Positions 32,605 through 44,489 of a DNA stretch of 64,000 nt are shown here, piece by piece. The stretch's first letter is position 1. Each line of letters begins with the position of its first letter. The position numbers were made by a program, and so were the translations under genes. The notes beneath the pieces were generated by a model. It had not been told where the DNA came from. It saw nothing but the letters and a program-made list of their open reading frames with translations, and did no database searches. The DNA comes from Miscanthus floridulus (Eukaryota > Streptophyta > Magnoliopsida > Poales > Poaceae), in the NCBI RefSeq assembly GCF_019320115.1, contig NC_089585.1, positions 140,477,426-140,541,425 of the forward strand, in the 5' to 3' direction.

Positions 32605-33879
32605 AGAAAATTATAATTATAGGACGCGAAACAATGCGCTTCGTTGTTGCAGGACTCCAAATATCAATTTTGCTAAAATGATTTTCGAAACGTTGGCACT
32701 TTGTTATACATAACAATTGATCTTTTTAATCACTTTTCTCAACTAAAATACTTATGTTTTGCCATGATATAACCATATTGTTCTCCTGGCTTTAATTGAC
32801 GTGGGACGGGGGTGCTGGCCGCTCACCTGGCCTGCCTGGCTGGCCGCGGTCTGGGCTGGCTGGCCGGCCGCGCCTGGGTCATTGCAGGTAGATGAATTCA
32901 GTTCAGACGAAATCACATCAGAAATCTATTTTTAAAGAAGAAGGCGAAACATGAACAGTGCTTGACCACCTAAAATCCTCACGCCCGCATCTTCAACCAC
33001 AACCCACAAGCGCGCGATATCAACCCATCTACCCACCACCTTTTCTTGCTCAAAGAAACCATGTCAATGGCGGCAGCCGCCTCCGCCGCCGCCGCGGCAT
33101 CATCCACGCTGCTGCGGGCAAGCAACCTCTCTGTCGCGCGCTCCGTACCAGTCACCGCCGGTCAGCAGCTCGTCCCAGGTGGCGTTGCCTGCTGCATCCG
33201 CACCGTGAGTGGGCGGAGAGCAGCGGTCGCGCGCGCGGCAGTGGCAGGCGATGGGGGCGCGACGGCGGGTGCCCTTCCGGCGGCGCTGTTGTTCGATTGC
33301 GACGGTGTGCTTGTGGACACCGAGAAGGATGGCCACTGCATCTCCTTCAACGAAACCTTCGCCGAGGTCCGGTTCCTTCCATCGATACTCCCGTTAATTC
33401 ATCTCCATTTTCCTGATGCGGCTGCACCTCCGACGTTGATCTTTTCTGTGGTTCGTATGCTCCTAGTTATTTAAACCGATGGCTCACGGACCATTCTTTG
33501 TTTTCTTCTGACAAATTTGTCCTGCAGCGCAGTTGACCACTAATGACTGATTGAGACCATGACTTTGGAATAATGTGCATCCGATGAAATTTTGAAATAA
33601 TGGTATACTTATATTCGTATAATATGGGACCTGGGTCCATGTTCTTTCAACGATGCAGGGTTCCGGTTAATTAGTCTTAACTGAGGGTAATACAGTCATA
33701 TCATGACAAAATACATGTATTTTAGTTGAGAAAAGTGATTAAAAAGACCAAATGTCATGTATAACAAAGTGCTAACGTTTCAAAGGTCGTTTTAGCGAAG
33801 TCGATGTTTAGAGTCCTATAATAACGAAGAGCATTGTTTCGCGTCCTGTAATTGCAGTTTTCTCGTACCAAACGCCCCA
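32598..33879. mobile_element. Pack-MULE-like element carrying a CBBY exon
   Basis: Two ~185 bp inverted repeats (32598-32780 and 33688-33879) flank a 0.9 kb gene fragment. The left arm CGAGAAAATTATAATTATAG...GGACGCGAAACAATG and the reverse complement of the right arm (CGAGAAAACTGCAATTACAG...GGACGCGAAACAATG) stay alignable to CACTTTTCTCAACTAAAATAC and beyond, at about 80 percent or more by eye. Long TIRs enclosing a piece of a host gene (here 5' leader, first exon and part of an intron) define Pack-MULEs. The expected 9 bp target duplication cannot be checked because the left edge is overlapped by the preceding element. The alternative is two separate inverted MITEs around a genuine gene. Confidence 0.6.
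33061..33366 (+). pseudogene. CBBY: CBBY-like HAD phosphatase, first exon only (chloroplast type)
   Basis: A 102-codon exon from the ATG at 33061 to a GT splice donor at 33367. Residues 1-70 are Ala/Ser/Arg-rich like a chloroplast transit peptide. Then comes LLFDCDGVLVDTEKDGH with the HAD catalytic pair Asp79 and Asp81 (DxD), and ISFNETFAE. Plant CBBY proteins are plastid sugar-phosphate phosphatases reported to dephosphorylate xylulose-1,5-bisphosphate, a Rubisco inhibitor. The cap domain and the remaining HAD motifs are absent; I find no following exon in 33367-36648 or 46910-47114. A track-style start 15 bases upstream would use TTG and is not used. As it stands it encodes only a transit peptide plus HAD motif I. 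Confidence 0.75.
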
Positions 33880-34511
33880 TAGTTTTAGTTTCTCGTCACT
33901 GTTTTAGATCCAGCACAGAAATGCAGATGCCGTCTGCACGACTGACGCAGCAATGAAGTTGTATCTCGTTCTTGATACACTATTTAGGTATTACATTATT
34001 ATTAGGGGATGCAATCGACATCTGTGTTTATTTATGTGTTATTACTATGGGGACACAAATGAGGCGTGGACCCAATTTCACACTGCAACCTTGTAACCAA
34101 TATGGAATCACTTGCTGTTGACGTGATAGTAATCCAGGTGACTGGTCAGATCTTGCTGTGCATCTAATTTTGTCCCGCAAGGGAACAATATGTGGTTTTG
34201 CCCAATTTATTCTGCACGGCCTTTGTGTTTGTGCCAAATTGGGCTGACCAAATAGTTTCGTCAGATGGTAATAATATGTTCTTGTTTTATAAGGCTGTTG
34301 AAGCATAATATCTATTCTTGGGTTTTCAGCCCGTTTTGCAACTGTTCTAAATGAAGCTAGGGTTGGAGGGTCACCCGATTAGCATAGCTACTAGTATGAT
34401 TCGATTCTGATGTCTGTGAAGTCTTATTGGCAACTACATTGCACTGTGTCTGTTTTTTTTTTCATTTTTAAACTATATAATGACTGGTTTGCTCTGTTTT
34501 TTTCCTTTTTG

Positions 34512-34514
<3 letters not shown>
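33880..34514. other. Spacer right of the Pack-MULE-like element
   Basis: About 635 bases of moderately AT-rich DNA with no recognisable gene or repeat. If the CBBY fragment were a genuine gene this would be intron, but nothing in the sequence shows it. Confidence 0.25.

Positions 34515-34596
<82 letters not shown>
34515..34596. repeat. (TA)41 microsatellite
   Basis: 82 bases of uninterrupted TA repeat flanked by T-rich imperfect repeats containing CTGCTTTGCTCTG, which recurs four or five times between 34480 and 34760. Confidence 0.95.
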
Positions 34597-34597
<1 letters not shown>

Positions 34598-34799
34598 TGC
34601 TTTGCTCTGTTTTTTTCTTTTAAAACCATATAATGAATGCTTTGTTCTGTTTTCCTTCCTTTTTATAGTGTATACTGCTTTGATTTTTCTTTTCTTTTTG
34701 AACTATATAACGACTGCTTTGCTCTCTTTCTCTCTCTCTTCCGATCAACTGCTTTGCTCTGGCATTGCTCGAACGAAGAGCACCATTATTATTAGGGAA

Positions 34800-36648
34800 C
34801 AAATGTCAAGTCCGGCACTGCGGACCGGGCCAGTCCATACGTTTCGCGATGAAGAGCCTGCCTGCTATCTTGGTGGCCGCTCCGGCCCATTGCATTCCCG
34901 TTGTGTCAGGCTCCACGGTGGGCTAGTTGGGCCATTCGGCTCGCCACACCAATACGGACACGCATCGCCGCTCTATCTAAATCGGTAACGCTCCTCTTCG
35001 GTCCGGACCGACGGACCCCGACCGCGTCGTCCGCTCGTGGAATGGACTCCACCTGCGCCACCCCCGTCCCCATCGTCCACTAGCTCTGCGGCTTCCGCGC
35101 GCTGCACGCCCCTGCTCGTGAGATAGATCCCGCCCTTCCTCGCATAACCCATGCTGCACGCCCCTGCTCGTGGGACGGATCACGCCCACCCCGCGCCGCC
35201 CTCACCAATACTCGCGCCTCCTGTTGCGGCCGCCCTCCATCTGCATGTCGCGGCTCCTGCCGAGATCTGTGTCGTCGACGAGTTCCACACCAGCGACCTC
35301 CGCACCACTCCATGACATCGAGCTCCGTGCCGACGTCGATCTCCGCATGGACGAGCCTCTATTTTCGTCCAAGCATCAAGTAGATGTTGCAATTGAAAGA
35401 AGTGTTTTAAATGTTTTAGAGATATATTGTAAGTGCTTCATATGGATGTTACAAAAGTAGATCGAGATATTGCATATGTTGCAATCGTTGTACACGTATG
35501 TTGCAAGCTTTTGTTCCCAATGTTTCTTCTATTTTTTCAGACGTCTGTTGCAAATGTGTTTATCTGTATGTTATATATGTTTCACACATATGTTTGCAAG
35601 TGTATTATTTGCATGTTGCGTATGTTTTGCAATGGTTTTATGTGTTTTTACAAGTGTTTCAGATGCATGTTTTAAGTGCTTCATCTGTCATCAGACGTAT
35701 GTTGCAAGTGTTGCATCTGAATGTTTCAAAAGTACATCGGGTGTTGTATCTCCCTCCTCGCCTTCTGCTACCTCGCTTCAGTGTCTCCTCCTCCTCCCGG
35801 CGCTGGTTGGGCATCTGCCGTCTCCTCCTTCTCTTCTAGATGCTGGTAACGTTCAGGGCGGTGCGGGCCCCACGTGGGCGTGCAAAACGGCACGGCAAAA
35901 TCACTGCAGGCACGAGCGTTCGGACGCCCTATCTGTCCAGATGTCCGAACGCTAGCAAGCCCGTATCTAAAGGTAGAATGGCAAGCGCGGGCACGCTCAC
36001 AGGTTGGCCACATCATTGAAACGAATTGAGGCCGTTAGATTTAGCGATCGACGGTGCTGCTGTTTCCTCTCATGTCGAATATAATATACCGGTTCCAACT
36101 CTAGGTCCCTCTCGTGCATCCACATCCTCCTCTCCCTCCCCCTCCTCTCTCGCAGCAGCAGGTCTCTCTCTCTTGTCTCCAACTCTTGTCACCTCATCCT
36201 ATCTGTCGGCGGCATGGGAGGGCCCGGGCGCGGTGGCCCAGCACGGCGGTGTGGCGGCCCCGGCATCGTGGCCTACGGGCCCCGGCATCGTGGCCTACGG
36301 GCCCCGACGTCGTGGTGCGAGCGCGGCGCTACGAGTAGGCCCACTGGCCGGCTGCAGCCCGGCTAGGCGCGGGCCGCACGCGGTATAGAGACAGATGGAG
36401 ACCGACCGTGGATGGAGAAGGACGATGCACACCTCCCTACTAGTCCCTACTCTACTTCTAGTCCTAAGCTACGTGGGAAAACACGTTACGTCAACACATG
36501 CTGTGCCGACAAGCAACAGTGTCCCGATGCTTCTGTCACCTCCGCCCTCGACAATCGCACGGCGCGCCACGCCACGCCGTGCCATGCATGCCGAGGTCCC
36601 TAGGTGGCGGGGTCCGGATCCTGGTGCAAGCGTGCTGCTCCTGCGCAC
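34800..36648. other. GC-rich transposon-like region with degenerate ATGTTGCAAGTG repeats
   Basis: No gene is supported. 34990-35330 is GC-rich, with GCACGCCCCTGCTCGTG twice (35103 and 35158). From 35385 to 35740 a phrase like ATGTTGCAAGTGTTTCAT recurs about ten times with irregular 25-40 base spacing. At 35905-35960 GTTCGGACGCCC...GTCCGAACGC can pair. 36030-36200 looks like a 5' leader with CT-rich runs, and 36225-36310 repeats CGGCATCGTGGCCTACGGGCCC. The pattern resembles the subterminal part of grass DNA transposons, but the class is unknown. CGCAC at 36644-36648 is the left duplication of the next element. Confidence 0.3.
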
Positions 36649-38984
36649 TGAAAGGGTCGAGATGGCGACTAGAGGGGGGTGAATAGTCTTTTTTAAAACT
36701 TAATCACGTTGGCTAACCGAAACAAGTGCGGAATTAAAACTATCGGTCTAGCCAAGACTACACCCCTCTATCTATATTCACTAGCACCTTGCAAAGATAC
36801 TAATCAAGCAAGAAAGGTGCCGGGCTAGCTAGAGCTCACCTAACCAATTCTAGGAGCAAGGTCACACAAACCTATGCCACTAGTACTTTAAGCAACAAGG
36901 GAGCTCCTACACATGCTAGTAAGCAAAAGCACAAAGCCAACTAAGCTCACTAGCAATGCTCAATAACAAGGCAACCAATGCCAAATTAGAGAGCGCAATT
37001 ACTTAGCTACACAAACTAAGCAATGTGACTAACAAGGTTACACAAACCAAATTAGTCATGCAAGGGAGCTACTTCTATGCTACACAAGCAAGAAGGTAAC
37101 TAGCAAGCTACACAAGCTAACTAATTAGAAAAGCAACAACACAAGCTCAATGTATATGAATGTAATCGCAAGCTTGTGTAACGAGGATGCAAACCAATGG
37201 GAAGAACAAGGTTGACACGATGATTTTTCTCCTGAGGTTCACGTGTTTGCCAACATGCTAGTCCCTATTGTGTCGGCCGCTCACTTGGTGATTCAGCGGC
37301 TAATTGGCATCACCCGTCAAGCCCGCACGTCGGGTGCCGCAAGAACCTACCCCGGAAGTGAGGGTAGCTCAATGACATGCTTTACTAAAGTTGCTCTTTG
37401 CGGCTCCCGCGGGGCGAGCACAATGCCCCTCACAAGCTCCTCTTCGGAGCGCCACACAAGCTTCTTGCGGGCTTCCACAGAGACCACCACCAAGCCATCT
37501 AGGAGGCGACAACCTCCAATAGTAACAAGCACCACCGGCTTGCAACTCGATCACCTAGTGCCACTCGATGCAACCTCACGATGCAATCGCACTAGAATCG
37601 CCCACTCACTCAATCGGATGATCACTATCAAGTATGTGTGAGATGGAGGGCTCCTAAGCACTCTCAAACATGGACACAAAGTCCTCCGAGGTGCTCACCT
37701 TCCGGCCCAAGGCCGACCATGGCTTCTATTTATAACCCCACAAATAAATAGAGCCGTTACCCCTTCATTGGGCGTTTTTCGGGTCGACTGGACGCAGCAC
37801 CGGACGCACCGATTGTGAATACCGGACCACCATGTGTCCAACCGTTGCCTCCAACGGCTCTCTGACAAGACGACCGGGCGCTCAGCACGAAACGACCGGA
37901 TGCTCAGCCGCTGTGTCTGGTCGAGTCCAGTAAACCTCCAGGGCCGATCGGACGCGTCTGTTAGAAACTGACCGGACGCTGAGCCTCAGCGTCCGGTCGA
38001 GTACAGTAAGCACCCACCGACGACCAGACGCGTTCGGTCACACTGGACCGGACGCTGCCAGCGTCCGATCGACTGTTCCACCGAACACCGATTTTGCTGA
38101 TTCACACCGGACGTGTCCGGTCGCTGAGTACGTCACCAAATACCGGACGTGTCCGGTCACCATACCGGACGCGTCCGGTCACTCTGTGACCAGCGCGACT
38201 AACTATTTTTCACCTCTAACTTCTTCACCCTTACTCAAATATGCCAATCACCAAGTGTATCACCTTGTGCACATGTGTTAGCATATTTTCACAAACATTT
38301 TCAAGGGTGTTAGCCACTCAACTTGCCACGCCACTCGATCCTAGCGACGATGCAAAGTTAGATCACTTGAGTGGCACTAGATGACCGATATGCAAACAAG
38401 TTTGCCCCTCTTAATAGTACGGCCATCTATCCTAAACCCGGTCATGAACTTCTCTACACACCTATGACTGGTGAAATGAAATGCCCTAGGTTATACCTTT
38501 GCCTTACGTATTCCATTCCATCTCCTCCAATGTCGATGCAACACATGCACCAACACGATCAACAATGATATGATCCACTTCATATCATAACGTGATCATA
38601 TTGGTTGATCGATCTTGACTTCACATGCTCTTCACCGTTGCCATCGTCCATCAGCGCCAAGTCTTGCTCAAGCTTCACCGCCACGCGGTCCATCGCTCCA
38701 AAGCCTTCGACTTGCCCTCCACGCTTGCAACTGGCCCATCAAGCCAAGTCTTGTCTTGATCTTCTCCACCTTGATCACATGACTCAATGTCATGTCTCAT
38801 GTGCAATGAGCTCCTTCATCTTCACATGTGTGAGCTTTGCAACATCTCCAAGCCATTTACACCTTCATGGCATATGTTGCTCACACACATGTGTCTGTGG
38901 ACTAATTACCTGTGTATATCATATAAACACAATTAGTCCACCTAGGTTGTCACTCAATTACCAAAACCACACAAGGACCTTTCA
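36649..38984 (-). repeat. 3' LTR of the gag-only element
   Basis: 2336 bp. It aligns with the partner at 44490 with about 4 percent mismatch over the first 240 bases by eye. TATA box (TATAAATA on the minus strand) at 37727-37734. ACCGGACGCGTCCGGT-type palindromes cluster at about 37790-38185. Confidence 0.9.
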
Positions 38985-39760
38985 ATCTCCCCATTTTTGG
39001 TAATTGACGACAACTCTACAAAGATATGGAAATTAAGCTCTTTTGGATTCATGTTGCTTGCCTAAGCAATTTTACCATGTTAAAATGATTTTGGACAAGT
39101 ACCACAAATCCGAGATGGTAGTATTAGCTCCCCCTACATATGTGCTAGAATGTTTGATTTGAAGGTCGCACATATGCATAGATTAAAATTGTGGGAGAGT
39201 AATTACTACCAAATGATGCTAAGGTGTATAGAATAAACCTTTGAAGCATGTACCAATCGGAGTTGCACCTTGAAGTTCATCCTTAGCACCATGGTTAGCT
39301 AGATCACTTGGAAATAAAAGCACTAGATACCTTTGTGAGATCAACATTAAAAGCAAGGTACTAGCATTACTTGAAAAGCATACCAAGTGTCTAGCTATCA
39401 TCCTATGCATGCTAGTTATCAAATCATCATTCAAGTTCTACAACTAGCATACACCATACAAGCATGCATATTGAATTTGAAAGCTTAGGCAATGCAAGCA
39501 AGCACATGAATATGCACATATCAAATGCAATCAATCAAAGTTCATGAGCTTGCTCCCCCTACTTGAGTGCTTCTCTTGTCCAAGAATTTTGATCCATCTC
39601 TTTTCTCCAATGTTGCTCCCTCTTTGTCCATGTCCATGTCCAACCTCTACTTCTTTGATCTTTTATATATTATCTCTCCCCCTTGTACAATTTATCTCTC
39701 CCCCCTATAAAGGCTTTCATATCTTTGTACAATCTCTCCCCCTTTGTCATCAATTTTCAT
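38985..39760 (-). other. Array of polypurine tracts beside the 3' LTR
   Basis: On the minus strand the primary tract AAAAATGGGGAGAT abuts the LTR. Further tracts of the AGGGGGAG type occur near 39130, 39552, 39675, 39700 and 39728. Multiple polypurine tracts upstream of the 3' LTR are a known hallmark of Sireviruses. The remnant at 49038-49690 shows the same layout. Confidence 0.75.
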
Positions 39761-42332
39761 AGAAGGTGTGCTTCTCATTGATGCAAAGGTATGCATTTGG
39801 GGTAGATGGTTGAGGCTTGAATCTTGCATTTTTGTTGGACCTCACTTGATTGTTGGAATGACACTACTTGTAGCTACCACTTGTAACTTGTACTAGTATC
39901 TTGTGTAGGGCTTCTTGAGATACCACACATAGAATCTTTGATCTTAATATCAATTTGTGTGACAACTCTCCCTATGTGATAGCATGGGTCATCCATTTGA
40001 TACACTTGAGCTCATGTAGGTGAGGGAACCATCGTCTTGTATGATTGATATTATGTGTAGATACGATATCACTTGTATAAAGTGAATACCATTTGAAAGA
40101 ATCTTCTAGTATGGAAACACTTGTTGGATTTATCAATAAAGATCATTTCTTGAACATTTGCTATCTTTAGGAGTACCACATATAGGATATCACTTGTGAG
40201 TTGATCTAGACATCACTTATAAAATCTTGATGAAATACCTGAGTCTAGATACCATTTGAAACATACAAATTAGATATCCATTTGCATTGTTGTCTTGTGC
40301 TTATACTCTTATCACTATCATGAGCTTTTATGATTGACTTGAACTAAATTGATTTGCCTAAGCTTCCAAGTCTGGTTTGAACTAATGACAAGCTTCTTCA
40401 CACCTCTTGCAAGGGTTATCTTGGCAATGGTGTACTTGTCACTTATTGGCAATCCAAATTAAATCAAGTACTTGGGTTTACAAGCTTATGAATAAATTCA
40501 TGTACTAACCACTAGATCAAGTACTCATTCAAGCAATAGTGGTAGGTTATGAATTTAAACATTTCATTTGTTATGCATGATCCTATGAAGCATGTACTAT
40601 ATGCACTAACCACATATTAGTAAGGGATGAAATGATCATGCACATTACAATGATACCTTTGCTATGTTGGAGTAGAGGATAGTCACATAGATTCCAATTC
40701 ATTACTCCAATAGCAATGTGAAGTCCAATTATAAGCTTGGTGAAGACCAATAGATACCATGTTGAATTTATTCTTCACCTATATGAAATGAATACCACTT
40801 ATGATCAAGTACACTTTCTTGTTGTGGTTGGCTTGCTTTATCTTTTAATCTTTGCTTGCATGAGAGCATCAAATTGAGAATACCACTTAAAATATCATGA
40901 TTAGCTCTCTTTTGGGTGTTGCTTGCTTTTTTTGATCAACCCTTTTGATTGCTTCAACTAAGCATCTCAAATGTTCCTCGGATCACCACTTCCATGTTAG
41001 CCTTCCAAGTACCACACTTGGTTCACCTACACATAGGTGGCAAGCCCCTACACTAGGGAGAAGTGACCTCTCTCCAAGAATCATTCTTGATACTCACTTG
41101 AAATGACTTGATAGATTAATCCAAGTGATGGACTTAACTTGGTGAGTAACCTTGATTCCTTCTTTAAGTCCTTTTATTTCTTCTTATTTAAGTCCTTTTC
41201 TTTCTACCAAATGATTTTCAATAGTCACTAGAACTTAAACTTCAACTTCATCTTGAGTTTGATCTTAATCTTCATCTTGAGTACCAAAGGTGTGCAAAGT
41301 ACACTCCGCAATCAAATGGCCTTGTACTCATATCTTATCATGCTTCTAGATCATCTCAAAACCAAACTTAGGTACCTCAAACACTTGTAAACATGTTTCC
41401 AACTTGAGGACCTTTCAATCAAAGTGACTCTAGATCAATCCAACATTTGTCTCTTTTCTGACAGATTTTATACCCTTCAAAGAAATAAGCATATCTCCCA
41501 AAGTACAAATCCAAATACCACGAAATTTGGTGGAGATGTTCTTTACTAAGTTATCTAGCAGCTGTAAAAATTTGAGCTTTTATTGACTTCTAGATTGCTG
41601 TCATATATCAGTTCTTCCACCACTGCTACATGCTGAAAAACTGCTGCACTATAGCTGACAAGATCCACTCCAAAACCGAAGCATTTCTTATCCAATTCTC
41701 ATAAAATTGTACAGCATATTATACCATAAGTCTAGAGCATGTACACCAATTTTTATGCCAATCCAATAAGTTTTGATCACTCAAACATGGCTAAGATCAT
41801 AGCTAGCTCAGATTTTGCAATATAGGACATATTTCAACAATTGAGCTATACTTCATCAAATGTGAATCAAACTTGAAACTAACTTGTTTGAATACTTCCG
41901 TAAGACATATATCTATTTAAACCACTTACTAAGTGTCATCTTATGAACTTATCCAACACAAATCAATCCAAACTTGATTACTAAACAATTATCCATTCAA
42001 TCATCTTATAGCAAGCAACTTTGTATATTTATCCAATTCAATCAACTCATATGCACCCAAATAAAATGATCAACAAGAGATATACCTTGGTTAGCTCATG
42101 ATCATCCAACTAGCAAGCTTCAACTCAATTATTTGCAAGTCATCAAATATATCCAATGAATCACCAATAACTTGAATTGACACTTGTATGTTGATAGCAC
42201 TTGGACTTCACTCAATTTTCTCTTGGCATTGGGTTAGGATGTGCACTAAGCTTCATAACTTGATTCAACATATGATGAACAATGTAAGATCAATTGAATC
42301 AAGTCTCCAATGCTGATGGTACCTACAAACAA
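39761..42332 (-). other. Pol-free internal region of the gag-only element
   Basis: 2.6 kb of AT-rich DNA with no ORF resembling any retrotransposon protein on either strand. A loose phrase of the type ATACCACTTGNNATG, with CTTGAGTACC and ATACCATTTGAAA variants, recurs many times between 39890 and 41100. A full-length Sirevirus would carry pol here. Confidence 0.6.
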
Positions 42333-44438
42333 TCATCCACTTTTTGATGGTAGCCAAACTAGTTTGGGTCCTCTGAAGTTAGGAGCAACATACTTAGGCA
42401 ACGCCTTAGTATGAATAGCGGGATGTTTTGCAATTGAAACCAATGAGGTACCATTGCCATCCTTCCTAAGCATAGAATCATCATCAATTGAAATAGACTT
42501 AGGAGTGTTACCTAGGGGACATGAATGTGTCATGTGTCCCCTTTCTCGACATGAGTAGCACTTTCTCTTTGCTTGAACATTCTCTTCTTTGCTCATGTGG
42601 TGCTTCTCATTGCCTTGCCTCTCATGGATTGCTTGAGCCTTCTTCTCAAGCTTGGTAGGACACTTAGAGGCAAAGTGTCCCATACTTCCACACTTGAAGC
42701 ACTTGATGTGAGCATAATCTTTCTTCTCATCTTCATTCTTGCTCATCATCTTGGCATCTTGAGTTTGCATTGGATGCCTTGCCTTTCCACCCCTTCTTGT
42801 TTTTTTCTTCTTTATCATCAAATCACTACCATCTTCATGGTTGATCTTGATTTGAACTTGGGGTGCAATCTCTTGCTCAACTTGTGGCTTTGGTTGAGTC
42901 TTCACTTGTTGCTTCACCAATTGCTTGGTTGGGCACATTGAGGTAAGGTGACCCCAAGTGCGGCACTTGAAGCACTTGACATGCTTGAGCCTCTCTTCTT
43001 CTTTCTTCAACTTGAGCTTTTCTTCATTGGGGCAACCATTTGCAAGATGTCCCACTTCATAGCACTTGAAGCACATGAAATAAGAGAGCTTCTCTTGTTC
43101 TTGCTTCTTCATCTCTCTTTCATATCTTCTCTTGCCTCATCTTTTGCCCTTGATCTTGCTCTTGTTGAAGCTAATGCCACTTGTGTCGTTGTGGCTTTCT
43201 TGATGATTGACTTTGCTAGTCTTGAAGCCGACTCCACTCTTATCACCAAAGTTTCTTTGAGTCTTCAACATATGCTCAAAGGTGACTTGAGAGTTGTAGC
43301 ACCTCTCTAACTTGTTGCTCAATTTCTTCACTTGTTCATTTAGCTCATTGTTCTCCTTCAAAAGGTTAGTCTCACAAGACATAGGAGTAGAACAAGCATC
43401 TATATGTGAAGAGCATGGCATATCTAATAAATCATCACAAGAGGTGGATACATGCTTCTTGCCTACATCATAAGGGTTAGCAATAATATGTGATTGATCA
43501 ATTGACCCATGTGATGAACTCTCATTATTTTTAAGTTTCTTGATAAACATTTTAATGAGAGAAGCATGTTGTTCTAATAATTCATCATGAGATGCAAGTA
43601 GTGTCTCATGATTCAATTTAAGCTCATCATATGAAGATTTATAAGCATCAAGTAAGTCTTTATGTTCTTCACAAGAGTTCTTTAGAAATGAGTTTTCATT
43701 TTCTAATTTCAATGTTTTAGCTTTCTCATTTTCTAAAGACATGGTCATGCTAGCAAGTCTACTAACAAGCTCATCATATGAATCAACATGATCAACCACA
43801 TTATCATTTGATACCTTGGTGTCACCTTGTGGCATGAAGCAATGTGGTGTGGTTGGAGAGCATGTAGTAGCATCTTCATCATGGCTTTAGCATGAACCAT
43901 CATTACCATCAAGTGTGCATGGGGTAGCATCATCACTTGCAACACTTGTGGCATCATCATCAACCTTGTCAAGTGAACTTGTAGTTGATTGATCATCATC
44001 ATCATCACTTGACCATGAGGTGGAGTAATCTTCCACAATCACCAAATTGTGGTTATACTCAACACACTCATGCGCCTCCTTCTTTGGTTCATTCTCCTTC
44101 TTGAATTTACCATCATCCCATGTGGAGGAATCACCGAAGGTTTCCTTGATGGACTCCCATATCTCACGAGCAGTTCCCTTGATGTTTACTTATTTTATCA
44201 AATCAAAGCTTAAAGCATCCATTAGAAAACAACAAGCATGTGCATCAAATTTATAGAGAACTCTTTGAGCTTTGGTGAGATTTCTATGGTCCAAGACATG
44301 GGTGAGACCACTTGTGACAACCCACCAAAATTTAGGTCCCTTTGCATGAAAATGATCAAGCATGTGATTTTTCCAAAGTGCAAAGTTTGTGCCATAAAAA
44401 ATGTGTGCCTCACAAACATCTAGCCCATTAGACGCCAT
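42333..44438 (-). pseudogene. Sirevirus Gag with four CCHC zinc knuckles
   Basis: One reading frame of 702 codons from 44438 to 42333, broken only by three in-frame stops (TAA 44192-44190, TAA 43889-43887, TGA 43139-43137). The N-terminus has GTNFALWKNHMLDHF and PKFWWVV, a Sirevirus Gag/UBN2 start. Next come an acidic Asp-rich stretch and a coiled coil (LASMTMSLENEKAKTLKLEN, YDELKLNHETLLASHDEL, LKENNELNEQVKKLSNKLE). Then four knuckles follow: CFKCYEVGHLANGC, CFKCRTWGHLTSMC, CFKCGSMGHFASKC and CYSCRERGHMTHSC, each CX2CX4HX4C with long basic linkers. Plant copia Gag usually has one knuckle, so four is unusual. It ends after LPKYVAPNFRGPKLVWLPSKSG-type residues (last 20 of the frame shown loosely). 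Confidence 0.85.
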
Positions 44439-44471
44439 CCTCTCGGGTCAGTGAAGACCACAAATGAGAGA

Positions 44472-44489
44472 CCTCACTCCGATACCAAT
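44472..44489 (-). other. Primer binding site of the gag-only element
   Basis: The minus strand reads TTGGTATCGGAGTGAGG beside the 5' LTR, partly complementary to initiator tRNA-Met. Confidence 0.75.

Noticed and set aside
33046..33060. Upstream extension of the CBBY frame
   Set aside because: The extension begins with TTG; the ATG at 33061 in good context is the more likely start.
33367..33470. Continuation of the CBBY ORF past 33366
   Set aside because: The frame stays open for a while but matches no HAD sequence, and GAG followed by GTCCGG at 33367 is a plausible donor at a known junction (FAE before the next exon).
35470..35955. 161-codon Cys-rich plus-strand ORF
   Set aside because: It translates the ATGTTGCAAGTG repeat field; neighbouring frames are equally open and the Cys spacing is irregular.
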